A stretch of DNA of 47,523 nucleotides from the NCBI GenBank assembly GCA_019075905.1, contig JAGXAM010000021.1, positions 1-47,523 on the forward strand, written 5' to 3'. This document shows, piece by piece, positions 9,057-17,626 of this stretch. The position numbers were made by a program, and so were the translations under genes. Numbering within the stretch: the first letter of the stretch is position 1; every line of letters begins with the position of its first letter. The notes under the pieces were generated by a model. It searched no databases and was not told the origin of the DNA. It was given only the letters and a program-made list of their open reading frames with translations. Source of the DNA: Hyphomicrobiales bacterium. GTDB taxonomy: Bacteria; Pseudomonadota; Alphaproteobacteria; Rhizobiales; Beijerinckiaceae.

Positions 9057-10181
9057 TCAGGAGGTCGAGCCGATCACACCCTCCAGAAGGTAATTCATCT
9101 TCTCCAGCTCGATCGCCGATTCGGGATAAATTTTGCCCGCAGGCACGACGATTTTGCCGGTGTTGTCCTTCATCGGCCCTTTAATGATGGCAAAATTGCC
9201 TTTCATGATGTCGGCCAATGTGGCGTCAAACTGCTTCCTCGCCGGCGCGGTCACCATCGATCCGAGCGGGCTCATTTTGACGAAACCTTCTGGAATGCCG
9301 CCGCGCACGAACTGGCCCAGCGGCTTGTGACCAAGCTTTTCCGTGATGAAATCATGATAGGGCTTGGCCCAGTTCCAATTGGCACCGGTGAGATAATTGG
9401 CTGGAGCGAGGGCAGCCTGGTCGACATGATATCCACAGACATAAAGGCCGCGCCCGGCAGCCGTCTGGATGATCACCTTGGGGCTGTCGACATGCATGGT
9501 CAGCACGTCAATGCCCTGATCGGCCAAAGCATTTGCAGCCTCGGCTTCCTTGACTGGCAGATTCCAGTCACCGGTGAATATGGTTTTGACGGTGATGGCA
9601 GGATCAACCGACCGCGCGCCCAGCAGGAAGGAATTGATATTGAGCAGAACCTGCGGGATGGGCTTGGCGGCGATAAAGCCAAGCTTCTTTGATTTGGTCA
9701 TATGGCCGGCGACAATGCCGTTGAGGTATTGCCCCATGCCAATATAGCCGAAATAGGAGCCGGTATTGGCCGGATCAGCCTTCGTCCACAAGCCGCCGCA
9801 ATGCCGGAATTCCACCTTGGGGTATTTTTTCGCGGTGGCGAGCATGAAAGGGTTGAAATAGCCGAACGATGTCGGGAAAACCAATGAGGCGCCATCGATG
9901 TTGATCATCGATTCCATGGTCTCGACCACGGCATTGGTTTCGGGAACATTTTCTTCTTCAACGACCTTGATCCCAGGCATTTTCTTGAAGGTCGCCGCCG
10001 CCTCGGCATGCGACTGGTTGTAGCCGTAATCATCCTTCGACCCGACATAGATGAATCCGACGGTCAGCGGACCTGCGGCCAGCGCTCGCAGAGGTGCGAG
10101 GCCGGTGGCGGCCAGCATTGTTCCGCCAGCGGCGGTCGATTTGAGAAGCTGTCTGCGCGAAATTGGAAGTTTGTAGGCCAT
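9057..10181 (-). CDS. Tat-exported BMP-family substrate-binding protein
   Basis: A 374-residue periplasmic binding protein of the Bmp/PnrA family. The N-terminus carries a twin-arginine signal (SRRQLLKSTAAGG, residues 8-20) ending near ALAAG, so it is probably exported folded. Mature-protein family marks include FIYVGSKDDYGYNQSH, the VFPTSFGY strand and HVDSPKVIIQTA. Most BMP proteins bind nucleosides or purines; here the company of biuret and triuret hydrolases suggests a ureide ligand. ATG 10181 follows an AGGAG site at good spacing. It is the first gene of the operon, directly behind a sigma-54 type promoter and an inverted repeat, and divergent from the GntR regulator. Confidence 0.92.
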   Translation of the reverse strand: MAYKLPISRRQLLKSTAAGGTMLAATGLAPLRALAAGPLTVGFIYVGSKDDYGYNQSHAEAAATFKKMPGIKVVEEENVPETNAVVETMESMINIDGASLVFPTSFGYFNPFMLATAKKYPKVEFRHCGGLWTKADPANTGSYFGYIGMGQYLNGIVAGHMTKSKKLGFIAAKPIPQVLLNINSFLLGARSVDPAITVKTIFTGDWNLPVKEAEAANALADQGIDVLTMHVDSPKVIIQTAAGRGLYVCGYHVDQAALAPANYLTGANWNWAKPYHDFITEKLGHKPLGQFVRGGIPEGFVKMSPLGSMVTAPARKQFDATLADIMKGNFAIIKGPMKDNTGKIVVPAGKIYPESAIELEKMNYLLEGVIGSTS

Positions 10182-10213
10182 GATCCCGCTCCTGAGGCCG
10201 CGATAGCTGCGGC

Positions 10214-10233
10214 TTGCATAAAAGTGTATGCAA
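10214..10233. promoter_or_regulatory. Perfect inverted repeat, probable GntR operator
   Basis: TTGCATA, a 6-base spacer and TATGCAA form a perfect 7+7 inverted repeat. It lies 33 bases before the binding-protein ATG, covering the -12 element and the expected transcription start. This arrangement suits a repressor released by a ligand. The divergent GntR/FCD regulator is the natural candidate; that link is inferred. Confidence 0.6.
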
Positions 10234-10244
10234 TCACTATGCCA
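10229..10244 (-). promoter_or_regulatory. Sigma-54 type -24/-12 promoter of the triuret/biuret operon
   Basis: On the minus strand TGGCAT, five bases, TTGCA places the essential GG and GC exactly ten bases apart, with one mismatch to TGGCAC-N5-TTGC(A/T). Predicted transcription start is near 10218, about 37 bases before the binding-protein ATG. It implies RpoN-dependent, nitrogen-regulated expression. No convincing NtrC site was found. Confidence 0.6.
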
Positions 10245-10465
10245 AGGAATAACATATTGAAATTAAGCAGCTATAATGGTATCTGCGCTACAGAATCTGC
10301 AAAAATGACGGGCATGTGCATGCGATATTGGCTAAATAATAGGCATATCTTGCCAACGCTGGGCAACGGCAATGTCCAGCATGCTGCCCGGTGTGATCGC
10401 CGGCATCGCAGATCTGCCAGGATCTTGCCGATCGCCGTGCGAAGCATGTCTCCGGAGGCAAGGCT

Positions 10466-11149
10466 ATGGGCATGAGCGAGCCGGTCCGAAGCGGGACAAC
10501 GGTTGAAGAATTGGTGCGTGCCATCGCGGACGATATAGTCAGCGGCACATGGCTGCCCGGTGCCCGGCTGGATGAGGTCGGACTGGCGCGTCGTCACGCG
10601 GTTTCACGCACGCCCGTGCGCGAGGCCCTGGCTCGTCTTGTGGCTATGGGCCTCGTTGAGAGTCGGCCCAATCGCGGGGCCCTGGTCGCGAAACTGGGCG
10701 AGGATCATTTGCGCTCAATGTTCGAGGCGATGACCGAGCTTGAGGGCATTTGTGCGCGCCTTGCAGCCCAGCGCATGAGCGCCAGCGAGCGCAGCCGGTT
10801 GGAAGCTTTGCACCATGCTGCCATGCGTCTGGTTCATCTCGGGGCTGAAGAAGACTATGCCCGGCATAATGCTGATTTTCATTCGCGGCTCTATGATGGT
10901 GCCCATAGCGTCCATGTCTGTGAACTGGCGGTTATAACCCGTCGGCGGCTGGCGCCGTTCCGCCGGGCGCAGTTTCGGATGCCGGGGCGGCTGGTCAAGT
11001 CATGGGATGAACATGACACGATCGTGCGTGCGATCATGCGCGCCGATGTTGCCGGGGCCGAAGCTGCGGCGCGGGCCCATGTCGCAACGGTCAGTGATGC
11101 CAGCTCGCAATTCGTCCGCACCGCCATTTCCCGGCGCGATCCGGTTTGA
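10466..11149 (+). CDS. GntR-family (FadR/FCD type) regulator of the ureide operon
   Basis: A 227-residue regulator. The winged helix spans residues 10-75 (SGTWLPGARLDEVGLARRH, VSRTPVREALARL, GLVESRPNRGALVA). It is followed by an all-helical FCD ligand domain with the metal-site pattern HNADFHSRLYDGA and a C-terminal DEHDTIVRAI..AD..GAEAAARAH. ATG 10466 sits eight bases behind GGAGG. It is transcribed divergently from the ureide operon across 284 bases holding a perfect inverted repeat at that operon's promoter, so it most likely represses the operon until a pathway compound binds. The ligand is unknown. Confidence 0.88.
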   Translation: MGMSEPVRSGTTVEELVRAIADDIVSGTWLPGARLDEVGLARRHAVSRTPVREALARLVAMGLVESRPNRGALVAKLGEDHLRSMFEAMTELEGICARLAAQRMSASERSRLEALHHAAMRLVHLGAEEDYARHNADFHSRLYDGAHSVHVCELAVITRRRLAPFRRAQFRMPGRLVKSWDEHDTIVRAIMRADVAGAEAAARAHVATVSDASSQFVRTAISRRDPV

Positions 11150-11252
11150 GATGCGGCCTGGCGGGAAAAGCTATCGTCATTCGGCTCCGGAATTGCCCCC
11201 GGTTGTCGCCACCGGCCATAGTTTCTTGCGCGCCTAGCAGCGCACTCAGGGT

Positions 11253-11801
11253 GTCAGAGTCACCGGCTTCAAATATCCAGCCTGGCGAGCCGCATGGTTT
11301 GACATCGGTGATCGCATGGTCGCGTTCGCGCGCGCCCGGTTCCAGGCCCTCGCGCTGGGCGCGCAGGCGGGCCGCAGCTGGCCACACCATTTCGATCTGG
11401 CGGCGCGGACGAGCTTTCCTGGTGCCGACGCCGAGACAGCCAATATCGGCGCCGGCTTTTCGCCCTGAGACATCCATGACGAAGAGCACTGTCTCTTCGT
11501 GTCGCTCTACCCAGCCCGCCCGATCGCCGGACTGCCGGATTTTGAGCCGGTTGGCCATTGGCGGGATGGCGCCTTCTCTGGCGCGGTCGCGACGACATCT
11601 GCCAATTTGACTGCGCCCGACCCGGAAAGCGACGCGATGATGTCGCGCAAAATATCCATACAACGGGCCTTGTCGACCAACGAGCAAGGACATAATGAAG
11701 TTGGTCACCGCGACACTCAAGGTCCTAACGCAGCAACCACAGCCTGCTTGAAAATGGCGATCACCGCCCCTTTGCTGACAGGCCGCAACCGCGTTCTGTG
11801 A
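11253..11801 (+). pseudogene. Conserved hypothetical gene inactivated by an in-frame stop
   Basis: One forward frame reads as real protein on both sides of a TGA at 11466-11468. Before it come FKYPAWRAAWFD, RSWPHHFDLAARTSFPG and NIGAGFSP; after it come EEHCLFVSLYPARP, GLPDFEPVGHWRDGAFSGAV. Proteins with a WPHHFD...GxGxSPGD...YP...LPxLxxGHW layout are known as conserved hypotheticals, and the stop falls where that glycine (GGA) would be. The N-terminus is not recoverable because another stop lies at about 11235, so the gene is decayed. It follows the GntR gene. Function unknown. Confidence 0.5.
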
Positions 11802-11945
11802 ACGGCGCGCCTCAGGCCAGCAACGGTGCCAGAAGTTGCTGCAATACCTCTCGGGCGCAACCTGCGCCAAATGTTCGATTGGAATTCTGACACTTCCTGC
11901 TAAGCATAGCATTTCGACTAATCCCGCAAGCGACCTCGTAAAATC

Positions 11946-13322
11946 ATGATGACTGAGGAACCCGGCCAGGCGCTGCCACAGGACAAGACCGCCGTGAACG
12001 AAATGACCCGGCAGCGAAACCCCGGGCCGCCGCGGCGCGGCATGCGCGCCTCGCTCGACGCGCTGCTCGGCGGGAGCATCGGCAAGCTGGTTGAGCGCAT
12101 CCGCGGCAGCGCGCGGCCGGCATCGAGCGACAGTCTGCTCGACGATGCCGCAGCGCTGCTTTCGCTGCGGGCGCGCGCCTCGGGGCCGACCCTTGCCTCG
12201 GCGTTCTTTGACCGCTACGAGGCGAGCGCGCCGGCTGTGCGCCAGAGCTTCCTTGCCCAGCTCAACGCGCAAAACCCGCGCGATGCCGCCGCGATTGACG
12301 CCGCGGTCGCTGCCTGGCAGCAGGATCGCGATGATCGCGCCGCGGCGCGCCTCAGCGAGGCAAGCGAATCGCCCTGTGCGCGGCTGATCCGCGTGCTCAA
12401 CCTCGCGCCTGGCGGCACCCGCCGGCTGATCGCCATGCGCGCTGACCTGCTCAACGCGCCCGACATGAGCGCGGGACTGCGCGATCTCGACCGCGAATTC
12501 GAGGATGCGTTTTCGGCCTGGTTCAATGCCGGTTTCCTCGAATTGCGCCGCATCGGCTGGGATTCGCCGGCGACGGTGCTCGAACGCCTCATCGCCTATG
12601 AGGCAGTGCATTCGATTGCCGGCTGGGATGATCTTCGGCGCCGGGTCGCGCCGGCCGACCGGCGCTGCTACGGTTTCTTCCATCCGCAGATGGCGGACGA
12701 TCCGCTGATCTTCGTCGAGGTCGCGCTCACCAACGGCCTGCCGCGCGCAATCGCCGAAATCATCGCCGGTGATCGCCCGGCGATGGATCCGCAACAGGCC
12801 AGTTCGGCGATCTTCTATTCGATCTCCAATTGCCAGGAAGGGCTGCGCGGCATTCCCTTCGGCAATTTCCTCATCAAGCAAGTGGTGGGGCTGCTCAAGG
12901 CCGAGCTGCCGCAGCTCCAGCAATTCGCCACCCTGTCGCCGGTTCCGGGCTTCGCGCGTTGGCTCGCGCGCAACCATGAGGGCGAGCCAGTGCCTGAGGG
13001 TGATGCCCTGCGCCGCATCGCTGCCGAATATATTGCGACCGCGCGCGATGGCCGCGGCCAGGTGCTTGATCCGGTCGCCCGCTTCCACCTTGGCAACGGC
13101 GCAAGGCTCGAGGCGGCGCATGCCAATGCCGACAGCTCCGAAAAGGGCCTGCGCCAGGGGCATGGCGTGATGGTCAATTATCTCTACGACCTCTCGGCGA
13201 TCGAGGCCAATCTCCTGCGGCTGTTTGAACTGGGCGAGGTTGCGATCTCGCCAGAAGTACGGGAAATGCTGCGGACTGCAAAACCTGCGCCGCGAAAGCG
13301 CAGCGATCTCGAAACTCAATGA
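11946..13322 (+). CDS. Malonyl-CoA decarboxylase
   Basis: A 458-residue protein of the malonyl-CoA decarboxylase family (malonyl-CoA to acetyl-CoA plus CO2). The helical N-terminal domain covers about residues 40-180 and the GNAT-like catalytic domain the rest. Visible catalytic-region motifs are FHPQMADDPLIFVEVAL, YSISNCQEGLRGIPFGNFLI (Ser294 the probable catalytic serine), FHLGNGARLEAAH (His381 the probable catalytic histidine) and a closing GVMVNYLYDL. It lies alone: no mat synthetase or transporter gene is adjacent, so it may detoxify malonyl-CoA or adjust fatty-acid synthesis rather than serve malonate growth. Two ATGs stand at 11946; little ribosome-site evidence separates them. The preceding 100 bases hold nothing recognisable. 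Confidence 0.93.
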   Translation: MMTEEPGQALPQDKTAVNEMTRQRNPGPPRRGMRASLDALLGGSIGKLVERIRGSARPASSDSLLDDAAALLSLRARASGPTLASAFFDRYEASAPAVRQSFLAQLNAQNPRDAAAIDAAVAAWQQDRDDRAAARLSEASESPCARLIRVLNLAPGGTRRLIAMRADLLNAPDMSAGLRDLDREFEDAFSAWFNAGFLELRRIGWDSPATVLERLIAYEAVHSIAGWDDLRRRVAPADRRCYGFFHPQMADDPLIFVEVALTNGLPRAIAEIIAGDRPAMDPQQASSAIFYSISNCQEGLRGIPFGNFLIKQVVGLLKAELPQLQQFATLSPVPGFARWLARNHEGEPVPEGDALRRIAAEYIATARDGRGQVLDPVARFHLGNGARLEAAHANADSSEKGLRQGHGVMVNYLYDLSAIEANLLRLFELGEVAISPEVREMLRTAKPAPRKRSDLETQ

Positions 13323-13827
13323 GCAGAGGCGAGATCGACGAGCGCGCCAGCTCGGTTCAGGTCCCGTCAAAATGCTTGCACAGCTAGCAAGAAGTTGAGT
13401 CTATGGCGCTGTCATGAGTTATTTGATCGGGTGTTGATTTCCGCGAGGATTTGACCCGGAACCTCAATCAGCATTTGACCTGCGGCCGACCGCGTCGAGC
13501 TTCGAAAATGGCTGAGCCTTCGTAAGTCGCCTTGGGGTCATCGGCTCGCGGAAAGCCGCGACGCCTTTGGCTTAAATCCCGGCGGAAATCGACATCCAGC
13601 GGCATTTCCTTGGCCGCGCGCACCAAAGTCTGCTGCAACATGGGTGCCCTCGACCCCATTACCCCAGCCGTCCAAAGGACCCAGATTTGAGGGCCGCAAG
13701 CAAGGATTTATTAAGGATCTGAGGGTTAATCGGTGAAAATGCGCCATTGCTTCAAGGCCGGCAATCAAGAAATACCGCTCCAGCTATCCACCTTGCGCCG
13801 GGATTATCTCTAATCTATCACGAGCCG
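13323..13827. mobile_element. Intergenic stretch with a possible IS21-type end (13432-13480)
   Basis: These 505 bases hold no supported gene. At 13432 a stretch opens TGTTGATTTCCGCG, and ATTTGACC then appears twice, at 13449-13456 and 13473-13480, 24 bases apart. IS21-family ends begin with TG and carry such repeated internal motifs, so this may be an IS21 end. No IstA or IstB protein is visible beyond it. A 63-codon minus frame at 13468-13659 is not recognisable. Confidence 0.3.
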
Positions 13828-15132
13828 ATGTCTTTCAAGATTCGCTCGCCGGTTTCCCGCAAACATGTAGCCGTCGTCCATAACCGCCTGGCAGCCGTAG
13901 CAGGCGCGATTACGCTTGGTCTGGCAGCGATGTTCATTGCCCGCTTGGGCGATGTCGCGCAGAAAATGTTCCTGAGCCTGGTGGCGGTCTCGCCCTATGC
14001 TCCATTCGTGGTGACGCCGCTGGTTTTCGCCGGTGTCGTGCACGTAACCATCCAATCATTTCCCACCGCCCGGGGCTCCGGCATCCCGCAGGTGATGGCG
14101 GCCATCCAACATCCCGAGCACCAGAACAACGGCGACCTGCTGTCGCTACGGACCGCCTGGGCCAAACTGGCGGGGACGATTGCCATGCTGCTGGTCGGGG
14201 GTTCGGTCGGACGCGAAGGGCCGACCGTGCAGATCAGCGCGGCGCTGATGGTAGCCGTGAACCGATGGATGAAGGTACCCATCACCTCCGGCGTGATCAT
14301 AGCTGGCGGCGCCGCCGGCGTGGCCGCGGCCTTCAACACGCCATTGGCGGGCGTCGCCTTCGCCATCGAGGAACTGGCTTCCGCTTTCGAGCAGAAGGTG
14401 GCCGTCATGGTAATGTTGACCGTGATGATCGCGGGCCTGGTCAGCCTCAGCCTGTCGGGCGATTATGTTTATTTTGGCGTTATCGACGGCGTAATGCCAG
14501 TTCGCACCATGCTGATCGTGTCGCCGATAGCCGGGGTGCTGGGCGGCGTTTTCGGCGGACTGTTTGCTCGAAGCCTCATAGCCATGACCCGGCTGGGGTC
14601 CGGCTGGCGATTGCGCTTAAAGGCCCATCCCGTTCTGTTCGCCGCAGCATGCGGCTTGATCGTCGCCATCATGGGCTGGAGCACAAACGGCCTGACATGG
14701 GGGACAGGCTATGAAACCACGCGATTGCTGCTGACCGGCCAGACCCCGCCAATGATTTTCGGACCTGCCAAATTCATTGCGAGTCTTGCCACGGCGCTAA
14801 GTGGCGCGCCGGGAGGTATCTTTGCACCAGCGCTAGCGGTGGGAGCCGGGCTTGGCCAAATGATTTCAGGCTTTTTTCCGGCCAGCGCCACCGGAGCTAT
14901 CGTGCTGCTGGGCGTTGCTGGTTACTTTACCGGCGTCGTCCGCGCGCCCATGACTGCAGTCATCATCGTGATGGAAATGACGGCGGACCGCACCATGATC
15001 CTGCCGCTGTTCGCAACCGCGCTGATTGCCGATGCCGTCAGTGCCTTGATCTGCCGCCACAAGCTCTATCATGCGCTGTCACTCCCGTTCCGCGTATCCA
15101 GAACACCGAAGTCAAAAGGTATTGCGGCTTAA
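13828..15132 (+). CDS. CLC-family chloride channel/transporter
   Basis: A 434-residue CLC membrane protein with about ten or more hydrophobic helices. The anion-selectivity loops are all visible: GSGIP at 83-87, GREGP with the gating glutamate Glu130, and GGIFAPALAVGAGLG. The internal pair Glu181-Glu182 (FAIEELASAF) occupies the place of the proton glutamate of bacterial exchangers, which favours Cl-/H+ antiport over a pure channel. There is no C-terminal CBS domain. Start taken at ATG 13828; an upstream TTG would add 27 untypical residues. Stands alone, 21 bases before the convergent DUF1036 gene. Likely role: chloride or pH homeostasis. Confidence 0.92.
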   Translation: MSFKIRSPVSRKHVAVVHNRLAAVAGAITLGLAAMFIARLGDVAQKMFLSLVAVSPYAPFVVTPLVFAGVVHVTIQSFPTARGSGIPQVMAAIQHPEHQNNGDLLSLRTAWAKLAGTIAMLLVGGSVGREGPTVQISAALMVAVNRWMKVPITSGVIIAGGAAGVAAAFNTPLAGVAFAIEELASAFEQKVAVMVMLTVMIAGLVSLSLSGDYVYFGVIDGVMPVRTMLIVSPIAGVLGGVFGGLFARSLIAMTRLGSGWRLRLKAHPVLFAAACGLIVAIMGWSTNGLTWGTGYETTRLLLTGQTPPMIFGPAKFIASLATALSGAPGGIFAPALAVGAGLGQMISGFFPASATGAIVLLGVAGYFTGVVRAPMTAVIIVMEMTADRTMILPLFATALIADAVSALICRHKLYHALSLPFRVSRTPKSKGIAA

Positions 15133-15153
15133 GCTGCAGCCGTCATGCTCAAT

Positions 15154-15612
15154 CTATTTGGTCGAAACCGTTGAACTCCCACTACTGAAAGTAACGGTTG
15201 CAGAGACATCACCATCATCTGCGACCGGCCCTTGCGTGAATTCCACAAGTGTCGAGCGCAGAACGCGGTTCTGGGCATTGTAATACTGAAAGTTGGAATT
15301 ATCCCAGATCGCAAATTTCTGGCCCTTGCCCCACACTTCGCGGCTACGCCGCCGCCCCGTGCGAACCCACGAGCTCTCGGCATGATAATAGAAGGTCTTG
15401 ACACGCAGTGCGGTGTCGAAAATCGAGCATTTGCCCTTGTCGAGACTCATCCAGCCGCGTGATATGAAGGTGCCATTGCTTTGAGGATAAGCTATCGCAA
15501 TGTAAATCAGACGCCCGAAACTATTGCAATATGTGATTTCGGCCCTTGCTGCGGTTGTGCTGGCAAGGCACGTTGCCGCCACCGCTACAGTCCGCAGGAT
15601 TGACCTTGCCAT
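15154..15612 (-). CDS. Secreted DUF1036-domain protein
   Basis: A 152-residue protein with a Sec signal peptide (residues 1-24, ending AARA) and a mature domain beginning EITYCN. The layout (C-N near the N-terminus, YIAIAYP, RGWMSLDKGKCSIF, FYYHAESS, KFAIWD) matches DUF1036, small exported proteins of alphaproteobacteria with two conserved cysteines, here about residues 29 and 60. Function unknown. ATG 15612 follows GGGAGACGAG. Monocistronic, convergent with the CLC gene. Confidence 0.85.
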   Translation of the reverse strand: MARSILRTVAVAATCLASTTAARAEITYCNSFGRLIYIAIAYPQSNGTFISRGWMSLDKGKCSIFDTALRVKTFYYHAESSWVRTGRRRSREVWGKGQKFAIWDNSNFQYYNAQNRVLRSTLVEFTQGPVADDGDVSATVTFSSGSSTVSTK

Positions 15613-16172
15613 GGTCTCGTCTCCCTTGCCGCCTCGAGGATGGCTTCTGTCAGCCGATCCCGGCAAGATAGAAGTGCATTAGTGCAACTATGTCAATTCT
15701 TTGCTGTCTGGCTGTGCAAAACTTAACGCGGCATTGTCAGGTTGACCGAACCGCTGTGGGTTCGTGGGGTTTGCTATGATGGATTTCAGCCTGTGACTAT
15801 GTTTGAAGGGTTATCGTTTTGCCCGACAGGTGATCACCTGCACTGTCTGCGCCTATTGTGTCCCGCATGCTGGTGTGGCTGGGTTCTGAGGTAGTGACCG
15901 TAATTTTCGGACAGGTTAGGGCTGCGAGGCTCGGACCTGACCAAAGGAACCACGATGACTGATCTGATGATCCACCTGTATTCGCTTGTCGCGAAGGCCG
16001 ACCGTTCCAACCTGCCCCCGCCCCAAACGAACCGGCGGGAGCTGCGCTTCTGATTGTCAAGCTAAGCGCTCAGAGCTGAAACGAACCTTCCCTGATACTC
16101 ATGGCGCACGGCGACCGCGAGAGCGGACATTGTTAGGTCAAGCCGGACCGGCCCTGGCCAAAAAAGCTCGTC
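15613..16172. mobile_element. Intergenic stretch with an IS256-type start fragment (15955-16053)
   Basis: A frame starting ATG 15955 reads MTDLMIHLYSLVAKAD and stops after 32 codons. The opening resembles the N-terminus of IS256/Mutator transposases (typically MTxDMMNLRxLVEK) and a second such start lies at 27420, so this is probably a transposase remnant. The bases before it (about 15880-15925, GGTAGTGACCGTAATTTTCG) may be the element's end. Nothing else is recognisable here. Confidence 0.4.
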
Positions 16173-16868
16173 TCAAACCGAAAGGTAACGGCGGACGTCG
16201 TCAACCTGCATGGTCTCGCGGGTGCCGGACATCACCACCTGGCCGCGGTCCATCACAATGAAATCATCCGCGAGTTCCCGGGCGAAATCAAAATATTGCT
16301 CGACGAGGACGATGGCCATGTCGCCCTTCTGGCGCAGATAGGTGATCGCCCGGCCAATATCCTTGATGATCGAAGGCTGAATGCCCTCGGTGGGCTCATC
16401 CATGACAAGCAGCTTCGGGCGCATCACCAGGGCGCGGCCTATGGCCAGTTGTTGTTGCTGGCCGCCGGAAAGATCGCCGCCGCGTCGCCTGAGCATATCC
16501 TTCAGCACCGGAAAGAGGTCATAAACTTCATCAGGTACATGGCGGGCGGCGCGCGCGTTGGCCGCATATCCGGTGGCGAGATTTTCGGCGACGCTGAGCA
16601 AGGGAAAAATCTCGCGGCCTTGCGGCACATAGGCAATGCCCGCCCGCGCCCTGCGGTGCGGGGCGCTGCCGCCCAACGCCTTTCCCTGCCACAGGATTTG
16701 GCCCGCGCTGATCGACTGATGCCCGACGATCGCTCGCAACAGCGAGGTCTTGCCAACACCATTGCGACCGAGCACACAGGTAATGCGCCCTGTGGAGGCG
16801 CTCAGCGATACCTGTCGCAAAGCCTGCGATGCACCATAGAACAGGTCGATGTTTTCGACGTTGAGCAT
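16173..16868 (-). CDS. urtE: Urea ABC transporter ATPase UrtE
   Basis: A 231-residue ATPase of the LivF-like branch. Walker A is GRNGVGKTSLL, the signature LSGGQQQQLAIGRAL, and Walker B MDEPTEGIQPSIIKDIG, where the EGIQPSII run is the usual mark of UrtE. It powers urea import with UrtD on the UrtBC permease. Starts two bases after the urtD stop. Last gene of the urt operon; beyond it lies an IS256 remnant. Confidence 0.95.
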   Translation of the reverse strand: MLNVENIDLFYGASQALRQVSLSASTGRITCVLGRNGVGKTSLLRAIVGHQSISAGQILWQGKALGGSAPHRRARAGIAYVPQGREIFPLLSVAENLATGYAANARAARHVPDEVYDLFPVLKDMLRRRGGDLSGGQQQQLAIGRALVMRPKLLVMDEPTEGIQPSIIKDIGRAITYLRQKGDMAIVLVEQYFDFARELADDFIVMDRGQVVMSGTRETMQVDDVRRYLSV

Positions 16869-16870
16869 CT

Positions 16871-17626
16871 TCAGCGTCCTAGGTAGACTTCGATGACACG
16901 TGGATCGGCACTGATCACATCGAGCGGGCCTTCAGCCAGGACAGCCCCCTCGTGCAGCACCGTGATTTTCACATTGAGAGACCGCACGAAATCCATGTCG
17001 TGCTCAACCACGACTACCGAATGATCGCGGGCGATATGCTTCAGCATGGTGGCGGTCTTGGCAGTCTCGGCGTCAGTCATGCCCGCTACCGGTTCATCCA
17101 CCAGCAGCAATTTGGGATCCTGCGCCAGCAACATGCCGATCTCAAGCCATTGCTTCTGGCCATGCGACAGGCCTCCCGCCAGCGTGGATCGCGCGTCACC
17201 AAGTCCGGTCAGACCCAATATATCATCAATCCGGGCATTGCCCGCAGCATGGCGCCGCGCCACAAACACGCTCCAGATGCCACGCGCGGCCTTGAGCGCC
17301 AGCAGCAGATTGTCTTCAACGGTATGATTGTCAAACACCGTCGGTTTTTGAAATTTGCGGCCGATGCCAAGGTTGGCGATTTCTGCCTCATCCATAGTGG
17401 TGAGGTCATGGGTGCCGCCAAACAGCACTTCGCCGCTGTCGGGCCGGGTTTTGCCGGTAATGATGTCCATCATGGTCGTTTTGCCCGCGCCATTGGGGCC
17501 GATAATGGCGCGCATTTCGCCATCGTCGAGTGACAGGGACAGGCCACGCAGCGCCTTGAAGCCATCAAAGGCGACGCTGACACCATCAAGATAAAGCAGG
17601 GATTGTGTGAGCTTAAGAGGCGGCAT
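16871..17626 (-). CDS. urtD: Urea ABC transporter ATPase UrtD
   Basis: A 251-residue LivG-like ATPase. Walker A is GPNGAGKTTMMDIITGKTRP, the Q-loop region GIGRKFQKPTVF is diagnostic of UrtD, the signature is LSHGQKQWLEIGM and Walker B LLVDEPVAGMTD. The start overlaps the end of urtC by 14 bases, so translation is coupled. Works with UrtE in the cytoplasm. Confidence 0.95.
   Translation of the reverse strand: MPPLKLTQSLLYLDGVSVAFDGFKALRGLSLSLDDGEMRAIIGPNGAGKTTMMDIITGKTRPDSGEVLFGGTHDLTTMDEAEIANLGIGRKFQKPTVFDNHTVEDNLLLALKAARGIWSVFVARRHAAGNARIDDILGLTGLGDARSTLAGGLSHGQKQWLEIGMLLAQDPKLLLVDEPVAGMTDAETAKTATMLKHIARDHSVVVVEHDMDFVRSLNVKITVLHEGAVLAEGPLDVISADPRVIEVYLGR

Noticed and set aside
10257-10277. 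TTGAAA...TATAAT as a sigma-70 promoter for gntR
   Set aside because: The TATAAT at 10272 is good, but the spacer to TTGAAA is only nine bases and no -35 fits at 16-18 bases.
11490-11530. Similarity of the minus-strand reading (AGWVER-like) to a dispersed alphaproteobacterial repeat
   Set aside because: The plus-strand frame here is a better explanation as a decayed protein gene (SLYPARP...LPDFEPVGHW).
11091-13370. A 759-codon open frame on the minus strand
   Set aside because: It is antisense to malonyl-CoA decarboxylase, whose motifs are certain; it is a by-product of high-GC codon use with no recognisable domain.
13468-13659. 63-codon minus frame next to the IS21-like end
   Set aside because: No recognisable family, no ribosome site; probably chance or IS debris.
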